From Clitoria ternatea (lineage: Eukaryota > Streptophyta > Magnoliopsida > Fabales > Fabaceae), in assembly GCA_037962975.1 (NCBI GenBank), contig CM075669.1:108578501-108642500 (forward strand): DNA of 64,000 bases. Reading direction: 5' to 3'. Below the pieces are notes generated by a model. It saw only the letters and a list, made by a program, of their open reading frames with translations. It was not told the DNA's origin and ran no database searches. Made by a program: the position numbers and the translations under genes. This document shows, one piece after another, positions 58,031 to 64,000 of this stretch (its first letter is position 1; each line of letters begins with the position of its first letter).

Positions 58031-61000
58031 TGTAACATCCCGAATATTTATAGAAAATTTTGTGAAGTGGAAAATGTTAAAAATTGTTTTTAGGAATTTA
58101 ATTGATATTTTTATGAATTGTTGGTTAATTATAAAAGGTGTGATTAGAAGAAGAGAGGTTTAATTAAAATCATTAAGGAAATCATAAAGGAATGGAGAAA
58201 TGACCGGCTGGGCAGGTGATTGGTTGCCATGGGTATTAAAGAAAGGCTTCTTCCTCTTTCTTCAATCATTCATCTTCTCACGAGAATCTTTTTCTCCTTC
58301 CTCCATTGTTGAGGGCCGAAAGCTTTGAAGGGGAGTCTCTTTTTGCATCAAACCTTGAGATAATTGCGTAGCTGTGGTTGTGGTTTCAAGGTATATCCTC
58401 TAAACCGTGTGAAATTGTCACCTCATCCCTTTCGTTTCTTTTCTGGACCGAATGGTCATGCATGTGGAGGTACTGTTTCGATCTCCATTCCTCTTGGCTG
58501 TGAGCCTTAAAGTGGCCCTTGACCGTATGGATGGTGGGGTGATGGTAACGTGTTTCAGGTTCCACCCGTAGGTAATGGAACAACACGGGTGGAATGCTTA
58601 AAGGAGCTGGTGCTGGAATGAACGTCAGCGGGACGATTGAAGGAGTCGCTGCTAGAACGGTGGTGGAACGGTGAACCCAGAAACTGTTGAGGCATGGAAC
58701 AGAGGTAAAGGGGGTGTTCGGGTTATAATTAATTAGAATGGGACACTGTCCGAGTCATTGTAATGACTGTGAACCGAGTGAGAGTGATGCTGAATGAAAG
58801 TTATGAATGTGTATTTGTGTACACACTGATCGGTTTAGGATCGTATGTGTGTGTGTGACAAGGAAATATCTGATGTTGACGTTGTGATGAAGTTGTGAAT
58901 GTATGAGTATGCATGTATGTGAACACCGGTCAGTTTCTGATTGTGTGCATGTGACTTGAGAAGTATTTAATGTTGTAATAATTGAGATAATGCCGAATGA
59001 ATTGCATATGAATGAAAATGAATGCATGTAAATGTATGGACACCGATCGATTTCCGATCGTGTATGTGTGGCTTGAACCGATTGAAATTAAAATATTTAA
59101 TACTGTGAATTGTTGTTTTGTGGCTATATGGAGTCGGGCTTGACAAGGAGGTCACCCGAGTGATGTTGTTAACGAGTCAGGTTTGACAAGCAAGTCACCC
59201 GAGTAATGTTAATGGCCACTTATGATGAAAAATGTGAAAATATGTATGTGTGGCATGAGAATGGTAATGTTTGTTATATTGAGTTACATATTGTGTATGA
59301 GATACTCCGTATACTGTTGAGGGCGGGGAGTGGTCGCCGGTGCGTTGCACGAGTAAGGAGCGGCTCCTGACAGGCTTCCAGTAAACGGATTGTATGATTA
59401 TGATACGTGATTATATGGTGTGGGACGGCCGACGGTATATATAGCCCCTCATTTCCGGCTCCCGTGGTTTTTGTGCCCAGTTGAGCTACCCAGTGGTCAA
59501 GTAGGACCCAATGGTCGAGGTGGAGAGTCAAGCAGGACTCGGTGAACCAAGCAGGGTTCACGGGGTGTCAAGTAGGACCCCCAGCTGAAGGCCGATCCTT
59601 TAGTATCCGGATACTAGGAGTCGATTTTATGTGAGAGTCAGTTGTGACTTGTAATTTGATGAATTATTAATCGTGATGTATACTTACCGAGTGAAGTGGT
59701 TGTAATTGCCGAATGAGATTTTGATATGTTTTCTGAGAATGATTTGATGTATTGCTGAGTGCAATTTGCTATATTGCTGAATGACGTTGAATATAAATGC
59801 CGAGTGTGAAGTATTATATTTGTTGAGCATGAATTATTGTACTTGTTGAGTAAGATGTCGTAATTGCCGAGTAAGATCTGCCATATTTGCCGAATGCAAT
59901 TTATTGTATTTGACGAGTGTGGTTGGCTATAATTGCCTAGTGTAAAGCATGATAATTGCCAAGTATGAATTGTTACGATTGCTGAGTATGAATTACTATA
60001 AAGCCGAGTGTTAATTGATATATTTTCCGAGTGGAAAGATTGTTATAATTGCTGAGTGGAAGTTACTTGCTGAATGTTACTTGTTAAGATTGTCAAAGGA
60101 GAATTGTTATGCTGCTGAGTGTGAATTATAATAATGCCAAGTGTTAATGGATATAGTGCCGAGTGTGAGTGTAATGCCGAGTGTGAGTTAAATGGCCGAG
60201 TGTAATGTATAATCTGAAACTAAAGACTCGGATAGAGTTTATACTCATATTTTATTCCGTTCTAGATTAATTATAATGCTAAACACTCACCCTTGTTGTG
60301 GTTTACATTTTTAGTAACCAGTGACAGGGAAGAGGTCGGAGCCATGGAGGTGCGCCAAGCGGAGGATTGATGCCAAGGCACCGAGTGAAACGGAATGAAT
60401 TGTGTAAAATATATATATATATATATTGAGTTTTTCGAGTGTTTGATGATGTTGACTGTATGTTGAATATGAACGTGTGTTGTTATGAATCGGTGTTTAA
60501 TTTATGAATGAATTTACATTGTAGCAGAGTTGATCACCTGGTGAATTTAGCCGAGGAATTCCTTATCCGAGCGAGGGCTTATTGATTTGTTGACCATGTG
60601 AGCATCCTTCATTCCTTTCCGAGAGAAGAATAACCGAGAAACCCAATTCCAAGTGAAAAGGTTAGAGTGTCTCCGTGTGAGTTGTGGCTGGAACTCCGAG
60701 TGAAGAAAGATAAGAGTGCTTCCGAGTGAAGGTCCAAGTGTTTCTAAATGAGGATGAGTGAACCTTCTCCGAGTGGAAGTTAAGCTGACCCGAGTGAGAG
60801 ATGACCGAGTGAGAGAATGTTTCCGAGTGAAAATTTGAGTGTTTCCGAGTGAAGAAGGTTAGATTATCCCCGAGTGAGCTGTCACCGAGCGAACTGTTCC
60901 TGAGTGAAGAGTAGGAATGAGTCCAACGTGGTATGCCTGAGTGAATGGAAGTTGAGAGTTTTCTGAGTGAACCTTTTTGAGTGATGTGAGGTTAAGCTGT

Positions 61001-61415
61001 CACCGAGTGATATATATAACCGAATAGGCTAATTTCTGAGCGAAACCCGACTTATTGACTTTCTTTGTAAGTCTAGTCCGCTCAGTTTTAAAGAGGAGTA
61101 TTCGCTCAAGCGAGTCGGATCTTGCCCGAGCGAATCAGAGTCTCGCTCAGGCGAGTAACCCTGTCTCTGATTTCTTCCTTCCGCTGATTCTAAATCTTAT
61201 TTTATGATGAAATATTCCGATCGGTTATTACTATTTTTTATATACTTTTATTCAAGGATTTATTTCAGTCGGTTAATGTTATTTTAAGTATGATCTTATT
61301 ATTTTGAATGTAGTTAAGGAAAGTAAATGTTATTTTATATTAAGACCAAGTGGAAATTTTATTAAATGCGAAAAATTTATTACAAAAAATGATTAAATTG
61401 ACTAGGGATGTCACA
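58031..61415 (+). repeat. Gypsy-2 3' LTR (3,385 bp)
   Basis: Colinear with the 5' LTR, with a few small gaps (for example near 58300 and 59750) and scattered substitutions. It follows the polypurine tract and is followed by the AATTA target duplication. Confidence 0.93.
59680..60212 (+). repeat. Degenerate ~22-bp minisatellite (CCGAGTG core), 3' LTR
   Basis: Same array as in the 5' LTR but about two units shorter: the unit near 52820-52850 is missing here. Several CCGAGTG cores differ by single transitions between the two LTRs. Confidence 0.85.
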
Positions 61416-61420
61416 AATTA

Positions 61421-63111
61421 TAATAGAAAGGTGGAAGTTACATGTTACCAATGTGGCCAGAAGAGTCACATCAATCCTTATTGTCCTCGACATAATCAGA
61501 CAAGTGCTTAAAGGGGCCGTGGAAGTAATACAATTGGCCGTGAAGGTGGGAGTAACCATGGTGGACGTAATGGAGGTGGATGTGGAGGCCAACCTCGAAA
61601 GAGAAATGATGGGAGGACTGATAGTGGCTAGCAACAAGTAGTTGGTCGTATGTTTTATAATTAATGGTACTAAGGTGGAACAGGTTGATGACTTGGTTCA
61701 AAGTAAGTGTGTAATTAATGGTTTAACCTTTGGTGTGATATATGAATCAAGAGTCATGCATTCCTTTATCTTGGAGACGTGTGTTAAACACTTGAAATTG
61801 CTTGCTACTGTTAAGAAAGTGCATTGCTTGTTTATACACCTATTGGTGTTTGTCTAAGAACTACCATTGTGTGTGAAAAGGTATGTATAATAATGAAAGG
61901 TAGAAAGTTTACTATGGACCTAGTGTGTTGGCCTTTGAAGGATCTTGATGTGATTCTAGGTATGGATTGGCTATCTACCAACTGTGTGATGGTTGATTGT
62001 CATAAGAAAATTATGATAATCCCGATGGTGAGTGCCATCAATTTGGTTGTACATGGCATATATTAGTTATTCATGGTGTTTGTTATAGTTGAGGGAAAGA
62101 ATAACTTTAAAGTGCATGACTTACTGGTGGTTTATGAATTCTTGGAAGTGTTTTCAGAAGATGTTCCCAATTGACCTCCTCGATGAAAGACTGAGTTTAC
62201 CATTGATCTTGTTCCTGACATTGAACCAGTTTCCATGGCACCCTATAGAATATCCCTGGTGGAGTTAGGTAAGTTAAAGAAACAAGTTGAGAAACTGTTA
62301 GAGAAATAGTTCATTCTTCCTAGTGTATCACCATGGGGTGTTTCAGTGTTATTAGTGAAAAAGAAGGATGGTAGTATACGACTTTATGTTGACTGTCAAG
62401 AATAAATATCCCTTAAAACGCATTGATAACCTTATGGATCAATTGAAGGGTGCTTCATTCTTTTCAAAGATTGATTTGAGATCTTGGTATCAATAGATCT
62501 AGGTGAAATCTGATGACATTCTAAAGACTACTTTCAGGACATGATACGGTCACTACGAATATATGGTGATGTTGTTCGGTGTTGCTAATGATCCTGCAAT
62601 ATTCATGACGTATATGAATCAAATCTTTCATCCATATCTTGACCAATTTATGGTGGTATTCATTGATGATATATTAGTATATTCTAAGACACACAAAGAT
62701 CATAAACAACACCTTTAGCTCGTATTGCAATGGTTGAGGGAACATGAGTTATTTTCTAAACTCTCTAAATGAGTTTTGGTTGGATGGGGTTCATTTTCTA
62801 GGGCACATTATACCCAAAGACTGTGTGGCTATAGATCCAACTAAGGTTGAGGTTGTGATGGCATGGGAGAGACCCAAGTCAGTTACTCAGATTAGAAGTT
62901 TTATTGGTTTGGCTGTTATTACCGATGATTTATTGAAGGGTTTTCATGGATAGCCTACCTATAACTAAGTTGACTAGAAAGGATATACCTTTTGTGTGGA
63001 TGCCTGTATGTGAAAGAAACTTTCAGGAGCTAAACTCAAGATTGACTTTCACTCTTGTGTTGGCATTACCCAACTATCAAGAAAGTTTTGTGGTTTCCTG
63101 TCATGCATCTG
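61421..63111 (+). pseudogene. Gypsy-3, right part: Gag end, protease, RT fragment
   Basis: Continues the interrupted Gag with a second zinc knuckle CYQCGQKSHINPYC (about 61441-61482) and a glycine/arginine-rich tail. The protease reads YESRVMHSFI (catalytic Asp-Ser-Gly lost) and LKDLDVILGMDWLSTN near 61936. RT follows with LLVKKKDGSIRLYVDC, a short deletion, FSKIDLRSWYQ, YEYMVMLFGVAND and the intact box FIDDILVYSKT near 62660. RT ends and RNase H starts near 63000. Many stops are present. Similarity ends abruptly after VVSCHAS near 63111, where other repeat DNA begins. Confidence 0.82.
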
Positions 63112-64000
63112 TGGTAAGTTTACCCACTTCCCGTTGTAGTAATACAGATGTCATTCCACTGGGAATTACTGTAATTCAAAAGATTCAGTTTCAAAATAAT
63201 TTAAGGGAAAAAGTGATCGGATTCCATTAATAGTGTGCAAAAATAAAAGTCAAGTGTAAAAACAAGGATAAACAGAACTGTAAATAAAAGGGAAATCAGA
63301 TAATGAGAAGTTCGGATTGGATTTCATCTATCTCGCCTAGCCGTATCCTAAATATTTTTATATAGATGGCATTCAAAACTATTAATTTTTACGCAATAAA
63401 TCTAAAATCATTCGTATCAATTCCTTGAATATGAAATCCTAAGAAAACTCCTAAAACGTTGATTCCTCAATTATTTTAGGAAATTTTCCAACATTATAAA
63501 CTGTTGCTTAAGGTGTTCGATACGTCAGAAGCTATTCCTAACACCTGATCGTATCGAGTATTTCATTCAGATCAGTTTTCACAAATTGTTTGGACAAGCT
63601 TGAACTCACTTGAGTGAAAAACTAACACTGATTACCACACAAAACTCGCTTGAACGAGAATATCTCGCTTAAGCAAAAAACTTACATAATCAATTTCAAA
63701 TAAACTCGCTTAGGCAAGCATTTCATTCGCTTGAGCCCAATTTCCCTTAATGCAACCTTTCATATTCTCGCTTAAGCGAGAAATACTTTGCCCCAACATT
63801 GATGCATTTAATTCTTACTCACTTGAGCGATCCTGCCTCACTCAAGTGAAAAACAAACAGAATCAATTAAACATTTTCTCGCTTAAGTGAGAAGTGACTC
63901 GCTTGAGCGAAAATTTCATGGAATGCAAATGGCATATTTTAGCTTAAATGAGAAATTCTTGCTTGAGCGAAAAAGAAACAGAATGGAAAAGTTCATGGCT
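63112..64000. repeat. Unclassified repeat with CTCGCTTAAGCGAG palindromes
   Basis: Begins where the Gypsy-3 RNase H reading breaks off, with TGGTAAGTTTACCC (TG start, so possibly an LTR). No ORF is recognisable. From about 63600 to the end are a dozen or more palindromic motifs near CTCGCTTAAGCGAG / CTCGCTTGAGCGAA. They are often paired 5-12 bp apart and recur about every 60 bp. The right end lies outside the window. Confidence 0.6.

Larger units (their letters stand above)
51076..61415 (+). mobile_element. Gypsy-2: internally deleted chromovirus inserted in Gypsy-3 gag
   Basis: Starts TGTAACATCCC and ends GGGATGTCACA. The target duplication AATTA lies at 51071-51075 and 61416-61420. The LTRs (51076-54512 and 58031-61415) are very similar along their length. 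The 3.5-kb interior has a Met primer site (TTGGTATCAGAGC from 54514), a broken gag, an integrase tail and a polypurine tract (TTTAGGGGGGCTGGA, 58016-58030). Protease, RT and RNase H are gone. It could only have moved with enzymes supplied by a relative such as Gypsy-1. Confidence 0.93.

Noticed and set aside
1..64000. tRNA, rRNA, snoRNA and microRNA genes
   Set aside because: No cloverleaf-forming gene or rRNA segment was recognised by eye. The only tRNA-like signal is the SINE candidate in PERK intron 1. The fold-back MITEs could mimic microRNA hairpins, but their near-perfect long arms are MITE-like.

Overview
This is nuclear DNA from a flowering plant. The evidence is intron-containing genes with GT/AG junctions, plant-specific families (a PERK receptor kinase and a bHLH90/AMS-like factor), CACTA and Ty3/Gypsy chromovirus transposons, and primer binding sites for initiator-Met tRNA. 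The gene and repeat style suggests a legume. That is an impression from the sequence, not a tested placement.

The window is a small gene island, about 35-49 kb, set between two blocks of nested transposable elements. Left block (1-33 kb): a decayed Gypsy-type LTR and a fold-back MITE come first. A Ty1/copia element (Copia-1) follows, interrupted after its integrase at 5372 and resuming in its reverse transcriptase at 29064. The interruption is a Tekay-like Gypsy element (Gypsy-1, 5373-29063, TSD AGACC). Its 5' LTR was hit twice more: by a 9.55-kb CACTA transposon (7165-16717, TSD ATT) carrying a dead TNPD transposase, a Transposase_24-like region and a Ulp1-like protease, and by a 4.1-kb solo LTR (17382-21489, TSD GATAG/TATAG). 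The intact 3' LTR shows what the site looked like before these two insertions. Beyond this come a ~150-bp tandem array ending in a CACTA-like terminus, a LINE fragment and a copia LTR plus gag fragment.

Gene island: a complete PERK gene on the + strand (8 coding exons, 769 codons, 35416-44722) converges on a bHLH90/AMS-like gene on the - strand (7 coding exons, 456 codons, 48913-46485). PERK intron 3 holds an antisense Ty1/copia element (Copia-2, 38196-42180, TSD GTTTT, 163-bp LTRs) that lacks gag. Intron 1 holds a probable SINE, and a fold-back MITE lies just past the PERK stop codon.

Right block (50-64 kb): a decayed Gypsy element (Gypsy-3) is interrupted inside its Gag zinc knuckle by Gypsy-2 (51076-61415, TSD AATTA). 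Gypsy-2 has 3.4-kb LTRs, keeps gag and the integrase tail, and has lost protease to RNase H. Its LTRs carry a degenerate ~22-bp array built on CCGAGTG. The window ends in an unclassified sequence full of the palindrome CTCGCTTAAGCGAG, which nearly matches a palindrome cluster in the Gypsy-2 LTR.

No unmistakably new gene system was found. The least explained signals are the family-specific palindrome clusters near LTR 3' ends, the CCGAGTG arrays, and an LTR block around GTATCCGGATAC shared by two Gypsy families.
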